64,000 nt of DNA from Prorocentrum cordatum (GCA_963575745.1 CAUYUJ010012780.1:976237-1040236), one strand, 5' to 3'. Counted from the first letter of the stretch, positions 7,747 to 16,309 are shown. Notes: generated from the sequence alone by a model not told the origin. Numbers and translations are program-made.

Positions 7747-10361
7747 ACAGCGCAGGGGGCCTCATTCGGCGCACCTGGCCGCTGATTGCGGACGTGCTGC
7801 TGTGCAACACGATCCCAGCATAAATCGTGAAAGAAGTGCCCACACGCCAGTCTCCACACTGTAGTGCCCATCTCGTAGTTGTCCATACAGATTGGGCACT
7901 GTGTGAAGTTGTAGTCTGAAATGACTGGAGCAGGCACGTCAGGGCGAGTCCGAGCTTGGCGCTCGAAAGTGGTTTCGCCCTCCCGCCATGGCGTCGGTGG
8001 CGGCCGTCTATCTGGCCGTTCAGCGGGTGGCCCCGCGTCTGCGGGTGTCCCCGCTTGGGTCTCACGCTCAATCCTTCTCTGGATCGCGCGTTGTTGGCGC
8101 AGCCTGGTGTTGTCCCGAGCCTGCTGCCTAGATGCCAGTATCGCTTGCTGCGTGTTGTGCACGTCGCGGATGTAGTCTGGCATGCTGCCCATAGCGGCTG
8201 GCACCGCGAGACCAGCTGGCTGAACTACGGTCTCGGGGTCCGTCGGCGTGGGCATGTAGGCGTAGTGCGGCATAGACTGCGCATCGACCGCTCGTGTAAA
8301 CTGCAAACGAAACATCTCATTGGCAAGATTCCGAGTGTATTCGTTCGCAGGTGGCCCCGCAATCATAGGAGTGTTATTCATCTGCGCGTAGTACTCCGGG
8401 TACATCGGCGCGTCCATGGCCTGTGCCTCTGCTGGTCCATGATTGTCCCATCCATATATTGGGTGTGATGCTATTCCTGGAATAAACACCTGTCGATATG
8501 GATTCGTGGGATCAGCATTTGGAGCATCTTCAGAAGTCCAGCTCCAGAGAGGCCGAAAGTCGCCATGATTCGTAACATCTATGTTGCGGTTCCGCAACAG
8601 GCTGGGCACTCTATCAGCTTGTTGCTGCAGAAAAGTAGCCTGTGCCCTTAAGTTGGCTGCCCGACGTTCGTAGTCTGAACCTTGCTGTCCGTCAGCGGGT
8701 GGCCCCGCATGCGCGGGTGGCTCCGCAGGCGTTCGCTCGGCGGGTGTCCCCGCAGCCACTCCTCCTTCACTACCCCTCGGAGTGCCAAAGGGAGTGGTCG
8801 CCTGGAGTGCTGCTGCGAGCGCCGGATTCCCGCGAATCGCCTGGAGTCTTTGCCACAAGCTGTTCTCGCTCGTTTCAGACGGCGGAGTCCGAAACGGCGA
8901 GCCACCATCTGAGCCGCCCATAGGGACAAACCTCGCACCTCCAGCCTGCTGCGGAGGGCGTTGTGGCTGTGGTCCTAGGACGCCTGGTGGCCCCGCAGGA
9001 GTGCGCAGGTTCCTCTGCTGTGCGTCTTGGATACCTGTATGCACTGCCCACGGGTCAGCACGATATAGCTGATCGGTCAGTCCAGAAACGTCGGCTGGTG
9101 TCAAGTAGCTGTTGAGGGCCTGGACCCATGCCTGCTGATCCGGCCTCCAAGGAGATGCTACCGTTGCTACTGGTGTGACCACTTGTTGCCATGAACCATC
9201 CGAGGTGTCTGCCGCGGGTGTCCCCGCACCTGCGGGTGGCCCCGCCTCAGGCATGACCTCGTCTTCCTGGGCATTCATCATGAGGACTGTCTGTGTGTCG
9301 TACGGTCGTGGAGCAACATCTTGCTCGGTCATGATCAAATTGAATGGGCGACCGTCCGTCTTAGACCAGCCCTTTAGGTACATGGCGTGATCTTCCATTA
9401 CACCCAGAGTTCTGTCACATAATTTAAGTGGCAGGTAGTCATCGGTGCGAATCCTGTCCGCGGGTTGGCCCCGCCTCCGCGACTTGTCATAAGCCAGCGG
9501 ATTGCTCCAGGCTTCGCCGACCCGATATTTCGCAATGCTCACAATCTGGAGGATATGATCGGGCGGTATACGTCCGTCGTGGCCCCGTGTCATGACGATG
9601 TCATTTGCTGACCTCCATAGGGAGAAGCCACTGGACAGCATCTTGTTGATGCTGCAGAATATGAGCACCTCCGAGTCAGGACGGATGCCCGATTGAATCC
9701 TCGGGTCGCCCGGGAGGTAGGGGCAGCCGTGCACAAATTGGCGCCCCCCCTTCCTTTTAGGGTTGTCCTGTGCGAGGCATGAAAGGCCATTAGCAAGGAT
9801 GTCCTTGACATACTCCCACTGTGTCCCGTGGATGAAATATACTGGGTCGTCTGGTTCTTTCATCCATGTTGTGATCGGCTTATAAAGCGACTCGGGACAG
9901 TGGATGCCTGGACTGCTGTGGCCGTTCGTGGCTCTGATGAAGTACTGTGGCCTGCGTGCCGTTGGTCGAAACCTGGGAGGCAGCAGCATGCTGTCATCAA
10001 CGCACTTCATCTGGAGCCTGCCCTTCTGCATGCCGTGATGGTCAATCATCTCACAGCAGTTTAGCAGCACCCAATACACGTATGACGTGTGGGGCCTGCC
10101 CTTGATCAGCACCTCGTGCATTTCACGATAGCCTTTCCACTGATCATTTTCAGTCCAGTTTGTCAGCAAATCGTCAACAACAACCCAGCCATCGTATGGA
10201 TCGAAAGTGCTAATCTTTTCGAAGTGTCGGCTGAATCCGTCCTTCCAATACGGACTATGGCGTAGGGCTGTAAGAACCTTATTGACACCTTGGTCATTTG
10301 CCCATCGCGCGGCAGAGTCGGATCCATGCCGAATCTCTCCATGACCTTCATGAGCTCTGCC
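7722..10361 (-). CDS. Retroelement segment with Tpt1/KptA-like 2'-phosphotransferase and RING-H2 domains
   Basis: The frame is open from 10361 to a TAG at 7722-7724. It has no ATG near its homologous start, so it is probably read as a continuation of gag. From about 10295 it matches the Tpt1/KptA plan: an NKVLTALRHSPYW start with the Arg-His pair near 10260, DGWVVVDDLL, then FIRATNGHS, YFIHGT, ILANGLSCL, a VLIFCSINK strand, and FSLWRSANDIV...RIPPDHIL. Tpt1 enzymes remove the 2'-phosphate left at tRNA splice junctions and give ADP-ribose 1'',2''-cyclic phosphate. The family's Arg/His catalytic positions appear to be kept here. A Pro/Gln-rich linker rich in AGPPA/AGTPA words follows. A C-terminal RING-H2 finger (7731-7900) has CPIC, then CGHFFHDLC, then CAVC, typical of E3 ubiquitin ligases. 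Activity is not shown by sequence alone. Confidence 0.8.
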   Translation of the reverse strand, partial: GRAHEGHGEIRHGSDSAARWANDQGVNKVLTALRHSPYWKDGFSRHFEKISTFDPYDGWVVVDDLLTNWTENDQWKGYREMHEVLIKGRPHTSYVYWVLLNCCEMIDHHGMQKGRLQMKCVDDSMLLPPRFRPTARRPQYFIRATNGHSSPGIHCPESLYKPITTWMKEPDDPVYFIHGTQWEYVKDILANGLSCLAQDNPKRKGGRQFVHGCPYLPGDPRIQSGIRPDSEVLIFCSINKMLSSGFSLWRSANDIVMTRGHDGRIPPDHILQIVSIAKYRVGEAWSNPLAYDKSRRRGQPADRIRTDDYLPLKLCDRTLGVMEDHAMYLKGWSKTDGRPFNLIMTEQDVAPRPYDTQTVLMMNAQEDEVMPEAGPPAGAGTPAADTSDGSWQQVVTPVATVASPWRPDQQAWVQALNSYLTPADVSGLTDQLYRADPWAVHTGIQDAQQRNLRTPAGPPGVLGPQPQRPPQQAGGARFVPMGGSDGGSPFRTPPSETSENSLWQRLQAIRGNPALAAALQATTPFGTPRGSEGGVAAGTPAERTPAEPPAHAGPPADGQQGSDYERRAANLRAQATFLQQQADRVPSLLRNRNIDVTNHGDFRPLWSWTSEDAPNADPTNPYRQVFIPGIASHPIYGWDNHGPAEAQAMDAPMYPEYYAQMNNTPMIAGPPANEYTRNLANEMFRLQFTRAVDAQSMPHYAYMPTPTDPETVVQPAGLAVPAAMGSMPDYIRDVHNTQQAILASRQQARDNTRLRQQRAIQRRIERETQAGTPADAGPPAERPDRRPPPTPWREGETTFERQARTRPDVPAPVISDYNFTQCPICMDNYEMGTTVWRLACGHFFHDLCWDRVAQQHVRNQRPGAPNEAPCAVCRGPGML

Positions 10362-13300
10362 TTATGCTGCGCGACGCGCAATGGTGGCCTGTCTCGCAAC
10401 ATATTTCCCACGGCTTGTTGTTCACGTTCCCAGTCGTTGCGGCACTCGAAGTTACGACGATCAGGGCAATTAATGACCTCGTATCGGTCTGTATCGTCTC
10501 GAGTGACTCGTGGGTTTATGGTGCGCTTCGGGCCTTTGCCTTCAATGCCTTGCCAATATTCCATGGCTCCCAGAGGGATGTTCCTAAGAACAGACATTAC
10601 TGGCTGCCAGCGTGCGGGTGGCCCCGCTGATGCAGCTGGCGGCGCTTTAACGGGTGGCCCCGCAGAGCCTGCGGCTGACGAGGCAGCTCCAGCGGATGAC
10701 TCCGCGCCAGGGTGCGGGTGACCTTGGTCAGCCACTGCATCATCGGCTAGTTTCTGTCGGTCGCCAAATTCTTTGAGGACTTTGAAGCGTTCTTCTCTTG
10801 AGAGAGTGCCTTCTGCGGGTGTCCCCGCTGCCGCAGCTGGCGCCGCTTTAGCGGGTGGCCCCGCAGAGCCCTTGTCCTCCTTAGCCTTGGCGGCTGCTTC
10901 TGCCCGCACCGACCTCATCCCAGCTTCGGGCTTCGGCTGCGCTTTCATTCGTGCCGAACCTGGTCGTGGTGCAAGGCGCGGCTGATGCAGAGTTGGAGTC
11001 CAGTCACCTCGGAAAGCTGCCTGAGGCTTGTCGCGAACTTCGTCCTTGACATCGCCTTGGGTCGCCGGTGGCATCGGGGTCGATGGTCCAGCAAAAGCCT
11101 TCCTCCTCTCCGTCACGGACAGACCGGGAGGATCTCCCTGCTCAGGGTCGTCCGTCTTGGCGATCCCTCTGGCCTTCGCCCGCCCCTGTGTGCCTTCGGG
11201 GCTCTTGGACGGGTGCCTCTTCGCAGGAGTCGGTGAAGACGAGGAGTCGGCTTCAGGTCTTGGAGGTGGTCTGCTGCCCTTGCCTGGTTGTGGACCAGGA
11301 GGGTCTTTAGGAGGGCCTTCTGGCTGGCCATGATCATGGATGATCTGCCTCATCTGGTCGATGTCGGCAGTACCTTTTATGGCCAGCTTGTACTTGCCAT
11401 TTTCGTGGCGGTGAATTACCCTCGTGCAAAACCACTTCTGCGCCGAGGAGCTGTAGTACCAGCAGGCGCATCCATCAGGGAATGGATTCTCTGAGCCGTC
11501 TTCCGCCGCCCATTCTTCATTCAGTTCGGTGTGGTCAGTGCCGGCGGCGGACCCGGCAGCAGATGCAACAGCTATCCAATCTTCGTCCGCGGACCCAGCG
11601 GCTGGCGCCGCGTCTGCGGGTGACCCCGCTTCTTTGCTGGATCCTGCGGGTGACCCCGCCTCTTTATGGAATCGGCGGTTCCATTCCTTGAGGCGATGGT
11701 CATTGGGAAGCTGTACCCAATTTTCCCTGACAGTGTTGGCAACCTCTTCGGTCATAGGGACGCGATCGGCTTCTGTGATGCGCTTTCCTCCTCCAGGGAC
11801 CTCCTTGTTAGGATCATGGACGTTGCCAGCGTCATCTCCATGAGACCAATTCCACGGGGTCTCACCGTGATGAGGACTCCTGGAGGGGCGGTCCATTGGA
11901 CAACTGCGCATGTGACCTTTGAAGGGCTCGCACTGACATACTTGTTTTCTGTATGTCTTGCGATCGTTGATGATCTCCTGTTTCTTAGCCCTTTTGTCCC
12001 AAGCCTCTGGCGTTTTGGTCTTGCCACCCTTGGTACGTATTATCATGCCAGTTTCGTCCCTTTTGGTGCAGTATTCCTTAGAATACCAGTGGCGGATCAC
12101 GTCCATCGAGTAGCCGGGGTACCAATTGATGTACCACTCCGGCACGTACTGAGCGGATACACCAACGGAGTGCTCCGTACTGCACGGGTAGCCCGATGCA
12201 TCATGTGTAGGGCGTCGGGGAGCTGAACGGCTCCTCCTGCGGGCTGGCCCCGCTGACGCACTACCACGTTCCATGGGCCTTTGATCGTCATGCTCTGAGT
12301 CTCGGGGAGGCGATGGTCGTCTGTCCCTCTTGGCATAGCGCATGTCCTCCGAGTCCTCTGAGCTGTCCTGGGCCATGAATACGTGCTGATACGGGCTTCG
12401 GAAGTACCCGATGTCGTTTAGCTGCTCCATCGTGAGGTCGTTGAGGTCCATCTGGTCGCAGCCCTGCATAAATACATCCATAGACCAAGCGGGTGGCCCC
12501 GCTGCTGCGGCTGGCGTCACTTCGGCGGGTGACCCCGCTAGAGCCTGGAGTGCTGTCAGCATCTGAGGTGCCGACATGTCCGAATCCAGGTATGGACGCA
12601 GCCGTGCGGCCCCTGGGCGCGACAGCAGGTCGTTCATGGTTATCTGCTGATGTGCTGGCGCACTCAGGAGCCGGATTGCTTCTGCGACCTGCTCTTGGAG
12701 CATGTCCTTATAGTCCTCTTCGGCCTCTTCGGAGTCAGAATACGCGGGATGGCCCCGCATTTCGTCATCAGCGTCTCCCGCCTCCGAGCCAGCTCGCGGA
12801 AGATCTGGCAGCAACGGCGTGCCAATCACCTGCGGTGCCAGCGCGGCGGTGAGCTCTTCCTCGGTCGCCGGGACGGTCTCAGCTTCGGAGATCTCGTCGT
12901 CGGCGGGTGGCCCCGCTGGAAGACCGAACCAAGCATTGAACGCGACCTCGTCGACTTCGTCCCAGCCGTGGAACTCGTCGAAGAGGGTCACTGCGTAGTC
13001 TTCCAGGGCTACGGTCACTTCAGCGTAGCGGGCCATCACGTAGTACGTGGAGGAGCCCGCGGCGGGAGCCGCTTCTGGATTGACGTAAAACTCGTAGTCA
13101 ATGTAGTCTATGTCATCCATAAAAGAATTTTGAGCCAAATGTACGGATCCCTTTCCTTTCCCTTTCGGGCATTGATCGCGCAAGTGCTCTGTGCTGCCGC
13201 ATGTATGACACTTCATAGTATTGCCAGAAGCGTCCCTAGGGTTGCCCCTCCGCCCTTTTCCCTTACCGGAGGTCCGCCTGTGACCCCGACCTTTGCCTCC

Positions 13301-15088
13301 GATAAGAACTTCTTCAAAAACTATATCAGTTAAGGACGTGAGGAAAGCAGTAATACCCCTACCATGCATACGGCGTCTGCGACCCCCTTTGCCACGACCC
13401 TTTCCATATCGTTTGAAATGTCGGCGTACTGCACGTCTCACTTTTCTGACTGGTTTCTTCATAAAGCGCCTCCAACGGCGTTTTGATTTGCGATAAGCCA
13501 TAAAAGCGGCTTCCGCTCTTTGTTGTTCAGAAAGGTGAGTGTCATCCGCTGGATAGTCATTGCCAGCAGAGACTATGCCATTGTGCTCATCGTCAGATGA
13601 GGTATCTGTGTCAGTGCCAGATTCAAACGGTGAGGGTGGCTGAGACCCTTGAGCGGATGACTCCGCTTGGCCCCAGAGGGTTGTGCCCGAGGGCGGGCTT
13701 GCAGTGTAGGCGGCGCCTGGCGAGTAGTTCGACCAGGCGTTCGCCTCAGCTGCCTCTGCCGATGCCTGGCCGGTCTGCCCTAAGAAGGCAGTGGCCTCGT
13801 TGGGCATATCGGCTGGGTCAGCCCAGGGACTTGGCTCGCCAGGACCAGCGGGTGACCCCGCAGTCGTGGCGTAGACACCTGCATGTGAGTGGTGCCCTGT
13901 GAAGATACCCGCAATGTTGCCAGGAGAGCGCTCGGCAACATGTCCGTAGTTCCTCATCCTGGTCAGCAGCCTGTCATAGTCTGCTTGTGTTCTGGGCATC
14001 TGATGATTAAAAGGCTCCAGCAGGTGTTGGGCTCGTGACGCGCCAACGCCTAACGCTCTGAAAAGGATCAGCGTTAGGATCTGAAAGTTGGGGATGACAA
14101 AGCCAACAGAGTTAGCCTCGTCACGGGCCATCTCGAATCGAGCTAACACTGAGTCGATTCGTTCGCCCCTTTCGACGCGGAAGTCGATAAGGGCAGTGCC
14201 AGAGTTGAGCTGGCGCTCATCTTCCAGATTCTCAAATTTGGTGCTCAATAGGTACAGTATGTAAGTAACTGCGTCCGTTGGTTGTCCGTTAACGGTTACA
14301 CCATAGTTGATGATCTGGGAGGGGACCTGCATGGCGATACGACGAGCAAGGCCTTGAAGGCCACGTTGTAGTGCTGCAGCTTGCTGAGGTGGCGTCATAT
14401 TGCCGCTCGTAACGTTTATCCATGCATGTACTTCGCGAACATACTCGCGAAAGGGCGTAGTACCGGCTGGGTCCCATGAAGGGCCGGTAGTACGCGTGTC
14501 GTCCATCCCTTGCCGCATGTAGCCCACAGCACATCCCAATATTACCCATAAAATGCCGAAGATAGCTATCTTAATCCAGTGCATGTGCATCTCGGCTTCG
14601 GTGATTGGTTTAGGCTGTGGTTTGTCAGGCTCAGGCGTAGTAGCCGTGAGGCGCCTGACCGGCATGGGATGCAGGTGGCCCCGCTGCGGGTAGCCCCGCA
14701 GGGTGACCACGTTCTCGATCGAGTTGCCGATTGGCATCTGGTGGAAGTCGAGAGTGAAGTAGCGCAGTGAAGTAGGAGAGAGCGTCTCGAGTTCGCGGGT
14801 TGCCCCGCTAGCTCGATCGCGGACTGGCTCCGCTCCTCGCAGAGCCGGCGCAACATGGTATTCCACCGTAGTAGTAGTCCACCAAGTTGTGCCGTGGATT
14901 ACAGGAATCAGAGCGAGAGCCAGCCACACGAGAGTGTAGCCAGCTCCGCTACCAAGTCGAAAACGCACTGGTAAGCGTAGATATATATTACGCCTTAGGC
15001 GTTCCCATATCCCAGGCTTTGGCTCATATCGCATGAGCAAGAGAGCAAGACGAAGCATGGGATCTGGAGTAAAGGATAGGATGGGCAT
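10163..15088 (-). CDS. gag: Gag-like polyprotein with membrane segments and CCHC zinc knuckle
   Basis: This 1,641-codon frame begins with ATG at 15088; an upstream TTG at 15094 is also in frame, but ATG is preferred for a eukaryote. Residues about 51-66 (YTLVWLALALIPVIHG) and 171-190 (WIKIAIFGILWVILGCAVGY) are strongly hydrophobic and look like two membrane spans, unusual for Gag. A retroviral-type Gag core follows (about 210-390), including FREYVREVHAWINV and GERIDSVLARFEMARDEA. A very basic stretch (about 525-580) leads to a CCHC knuckle, CHTCGSTEHLRDQC, near residue 625 (about 13.2 kb), which would bind RNA. The rest is acidic or Pro/Ala-rich with AGPPA-type words and a second Cys cluster (CQCEPFKGHMRSC). 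It ends at a TGA at 10163; homology continues in the -1 frame from about 10.3 kb. Confidence 0.8.
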   Translation of the reverse strand: MPILSFTPDPMLRLALLLMRYEPKPGIWERLRRNIYLRLPVRFRLGSGAGYTLVWLALALIPVIHGTTWWTTTTVEYHVAPALRGAEPVRDRASGATRELETLSPTSLRYFTLDFHQMPIGNSIENVVTLRGYPQRGHLHPMPVRRLTATTPEPDKPQPKPITEAEMHMHWIKIAIFGILWVILGCAVGYMRQGMDDTRTTGPSWDPAGTTPFREYVREVHAWINVTSGNMTPPQQAAALQRGLQGLARRIAMQVPSQIINYGVTVNGQPTDAVTYILYLLSTKFENLEDERQLNSGTALIDFRVERGERIDSVLARFEMARDEANSVGFVIPNFQILTLILFRALGVGASRAQHLLEPFNHQMPRTQADYDRLLTRMRNYGHVAERSPGNIAGIFTGHHSHAGVYATTAGSPAGPGEPSPWADPADMPNEATAFLGQTGQASAEAAEANAWSNYSPGAAYTASPPSGTTLWGQAESSAQGSQPPSPFESGTDTDTSSDDEHNGIVSAGNDYPADDTHLSEQQRAEAAFMAYRKSKRRWRRFMKKPVRKVRRAVRRHFKRYGKGRGKGGRRRRMHGRGITAFLTSLTDIVFEEVLIGGKGRGHRRTSGKGKGRRGNPRDASGNTMKCHTCGSTEHLRDQCPKGKGKGSVHLAQNSFMDDIDYIDYEFYVNPEAAPAAGSSTYYVMARYAEVTVALEDYAVTLFDEFHGWDEVDEVAFNAWFGLPAGPPADDEISEAETVPATEEELTAALAPQVIGTPLLPDLPRAGSEAGDADDEMRGHPAYSDSEEAEEDYKDMLQEQVAEAIRLLSAPAHQQITMNDLLSRPGAARLRPYLDSDMSAPQMLTALQALAGSPAEVTPAAAAGPPAWSMDVFMQGCDQMDLNDLTMEQLNDIGYFRSPYQHVFMAQDSSEDSEDMRYAKRDRRPSPPRDSEHDDQRPMERGSASAGPARRRSRSAPRRPTHDASGYPCSTEHSVGVSAQYVPEWYINWYPGYSMDVIRHWYSKEYCTKRDETGMIIRTKGGKTKTPEAWDKRAKKQEIINDRKTYRKQVCQCEPFKGHMRSCPMDRPSRSPHHGETPWNWSHGDDAGNVHDPNKEVPGGGKRITEADRVPMTEEVANTVRENWVQLPNDHRLKEWNRRFHKEAGSPAGSSKEAGSPADAAPAAGSADEDWIAVASAAGSAAGTDHTELNEEWAAEDGSENPFPDGCACWYYSSSAQKWFCTRVIHRHENGKYKLAIKGTADIDQMRQIIHDHGQPEGPPKDPPGPQPGKGSRPPPRPEADSSSSPTPAKRHPSKSPEGTQGRAKARGIAKTDDPEQGDPPGLSVTERRKAFAGPSTPMPPATQGDVKDEVRDKPQAAFRGDWTPTLHQPRLAPRPGSARMKAQPKPEAGMRSVRAEAAAKAKEDKGSAGPPAKAAPAAAAGTPAEGTLSREERFKVLKEFGDRQKLADDAVADQGHPHPGAESSAGAASSAAGSAGPPVKAPPAASAGPPARWQPVMSVLRNIPLGAMEYWQGIEGKGPKRTINPRVTRDDTDRYEVINCPDRRNFECRNDWEREQQAVGNMLRDRPPLRVAQHKAELMKVMERFGMDPTLPRDGQMTKVSIRFLQPYAIVRIGRTDSADTSKRLALSIHTMAGLLLTIC

Positions 15089-15250
15089 CGTCAATGGAAA
15101 AGGTATTTTCCGATCTCAGATACGAATCGTGCGCCTCGGTGAGGCACAATCACATATTTGGCCGGGCCCGGCTTGAGCCAGGCACGGCAGCGGTACATGC
15201 TCGATTTATACCTCGCCTTTAACCTTCTCCGTTTAAAGTTCCAGATGGCC
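15089..15250 (-). promoter_or_regulatory. Leader upstream of gag with a TATA-like word
   Basis: The 160 bases before the gag ATG hold GGTATAAATCG on the minus strand (about 15205-15215), followed by a GC-rich stretch with CCGGGCCCGG (about 15162-15171, palindromic). No primer-binding site matching a tRNA 3' end and no LTR end could be picked out by eye. The TATA-like word could be chance, since dinoflagellate promoters are not known to depend on a classical TATA box. Confidence 0.25.
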
Positions 15251-16095
15251 CTTGCGGCCTCCAAGATGGCTCCATAATTACCCAGAAGGCCCCCAAGACG
15301 GCCCCAAGAGGGCCCCAAGACGGGCCAAGAGGCCTCCAAGACGCCCAACATCGTCTCAAAGACGGCCGTGAAGCACCCCAAGAGGACCCACATCGGTTCA
15401 GAGAGGCCCCCAAGACGGCGTCAGACGGGCCAGGAACGCCTGAAGGCGGCCAAAGAGGCCCCTAACACGGCCCAAGATGGCCTCACAATGACGGACGACG
15501 GCCCAAGAGGCCCCCAAGAGGCCCCCAAGACGGCCCAAGAGGCTTTCAAGAGTTCCTGCAGGAAGGCCCGAAGAGGCCAACATCAGTGATATGCCTTGGG
15601 TTTGTCCCAGGAGGTTGGCAATCGCTTCTTTTCGGCCTTCGGACAGCAGGGCCTAAGAATGCCCGAGATCGCCTCAGGACGGCCCATGCTCCAGGAAGCC
15701 ACCGAGACGACCCCAAGAGGGCCAGACGGCCCATGAGGCCTCGAAAACGCTCAAAATCGCCTCCAAGATGGCCATAAAGCACCCCAAGAGGGCCCAAGTC
15801 AGTTCAGAGAGGTTCCCAAGACGGCATTCGACGGCGTCAGACGGGCCAGGAATGCCTCAAGCCGGCCAAAGAGGCCCCCAAGACGGCCCAGGATGGCCTC
15901 AAGATGACGGAAGGCGGCTCAAGAGGCCCCCAGGAGGCCTCCAAGACGGCCTCAGAACGGCCCAAGAGGCCCCCAAGACGGCCCCAAGAGGGCCCCAAGA
16001 CGGCCCAAGAGGCCTCCAAGACGGCCCTGTGACACCCCAAGAGGGCCCCGAGTCGGCCCAGAGAGGCCCCCTGACGGCTTCTGACGGCGCAAGAG
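15245..16095. repeat. CAAGA/GGCC mini-repeat block (family A)
   Basis: An irregular array built from CCCCCAAGACGGCC, CAAGAGGCC and CAAGATGGCC words spaced about 10-16 bases apart. The same family recurs at 18.59-18.76, 48.45-49.25, 50.03-50.5, 52.87-55.96 and 61.96-63.2 kb. Near 15565-15640 a diverged copy of the TGATTTT...CGGCCTTCGGAC core of the 53-55 kb composite repeat is visible. Frames through the block are open on both strands but only mirror the repeat (GLLGASWAVL-type peptides), so no gene is called. Confidence 0.8.
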
Positions 16096-16164
16096 TGCGC
16101 CTCAGAGGATCCCAAGACGCCTCCTCCTCCATGTATTCCTCCTCCTCCTCCTGATCTCCAACGC

Positions 16165-16290
16165 CATCCTGCCCCAAGTGTTCTCCGAAGGGTTTCCGCA
16201 ACGGCTAGGGGAACACATGGCCCGATAGATTGGCAGAGCTCTTGCCACAGCGCTCGGCCACATAGGCGATTCCACAATGCAGAGGCCGGC
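16165..16290 (+). repeat. Diverged copy of the GTTCCCCGA hairpin module
   Basis: GTGTTCTCCGAAGGGTTTCC, AGGGGAACACATGG, GGCCACATAGGCG and GGCGGTGATTCG occur in the same order and spacing as in the two well-kept modules at 54.01-54.17 and 55.58-55.73 kb. The first hairpin arm carries a mismatch, so the stem is weakened. Confidence 0.65.
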
Positions 16291-16309
16291 GGTGATTCGT
16301 CATAAGCGT

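Larger units (their letters stand above)
3434..14833. repeat. About forty copies of a 14-nt hairpin word inside the retroelement coding sequence
   Basis: The word has a 5-bp stem and a 4-nt loop: GCGGG-TGGC-CCCGC is commonest. The innermost pair varies with compensation: G-C (e.g. 6104, 6347, 6371, 7424, 8023, 8041, 8695, 9214, 9232, 10815, 10851, 12489, 12903, 13848, 14795), C-G (3434, 3452, 3470, 11598) and A-T (5990, 7571, 10692, 13653). Loops vary as TGGC, TGAC, TGTC, TTGC, TAGC. Some copies stand exactly 18 nt apart (3434/3452/3470/3488; 10815/10833/10851; 11598/11616; 12489/12507/12525). On the coding strand most copies read AGPPA, AGTPA, AGSPA, AAPAA or AEPSA. Those near 9460, 12743 and 14671-14699 are read in another frame (RGQP, RGHP, RGYP). 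I saw none outside the element. Confidence 0.85.
1..15250 (-). mobile_element. Copia-order LTR-type retrotransposon, 3' part beyond the window
   Basis: Read leftwards, the element codes for gag, a Tpt1/KptA-like plus RING segment, aspartic protease, integrase, reverse transcriptase and the beginning of RNase H. Integrase before reverse transcriptase is the Ty1/copia (Pseudoviridae) order. The three reading frames overlap end to end (10163-10361 and 7722-7761), each step being -1. Coding capacity exceeds 5,000 codons before the window edge, far more than the roughly 1,300-1,700 usual for copia elements. No LTR could be identified: the 3' LTR would lie left of position 1, and no convincing 5' LTR boundary is visible upstream of gag near 15.1-15.3 kb. 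The right limit given is therefore approximate. The long open pol frame suggests a young copy; the two frame steps are either programmed or single-base damage. Confidence 0.85.

Noticed and set aside
10163-10361. Canonical -1 slippery heptamer
   Set aside because: I looked for X-XXY-YYZ in the overlap on the coding strand and found none that fits the frame; same at 7722-7761.
11028-12226. Several plus-strand ORFs of 80-190 residues opposite gag
   Set aside because: They are antisense shadows of the gag frame, which has recognisable domains.
15089-15400. 5' LTR or tRNA primer-binding site of the retroelement
   Set aside because: No TG...CA boundary or tRNA 3'-end complement could be recognised, and the partner LTR lies outside the window.
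15837-16277. Minus-strand ORF rich in GLLGASWAVLGPSWG
   Set aside because: Peptide is the CAAGA/GGCC repeat translated; the same peptide appears in every block of the family.
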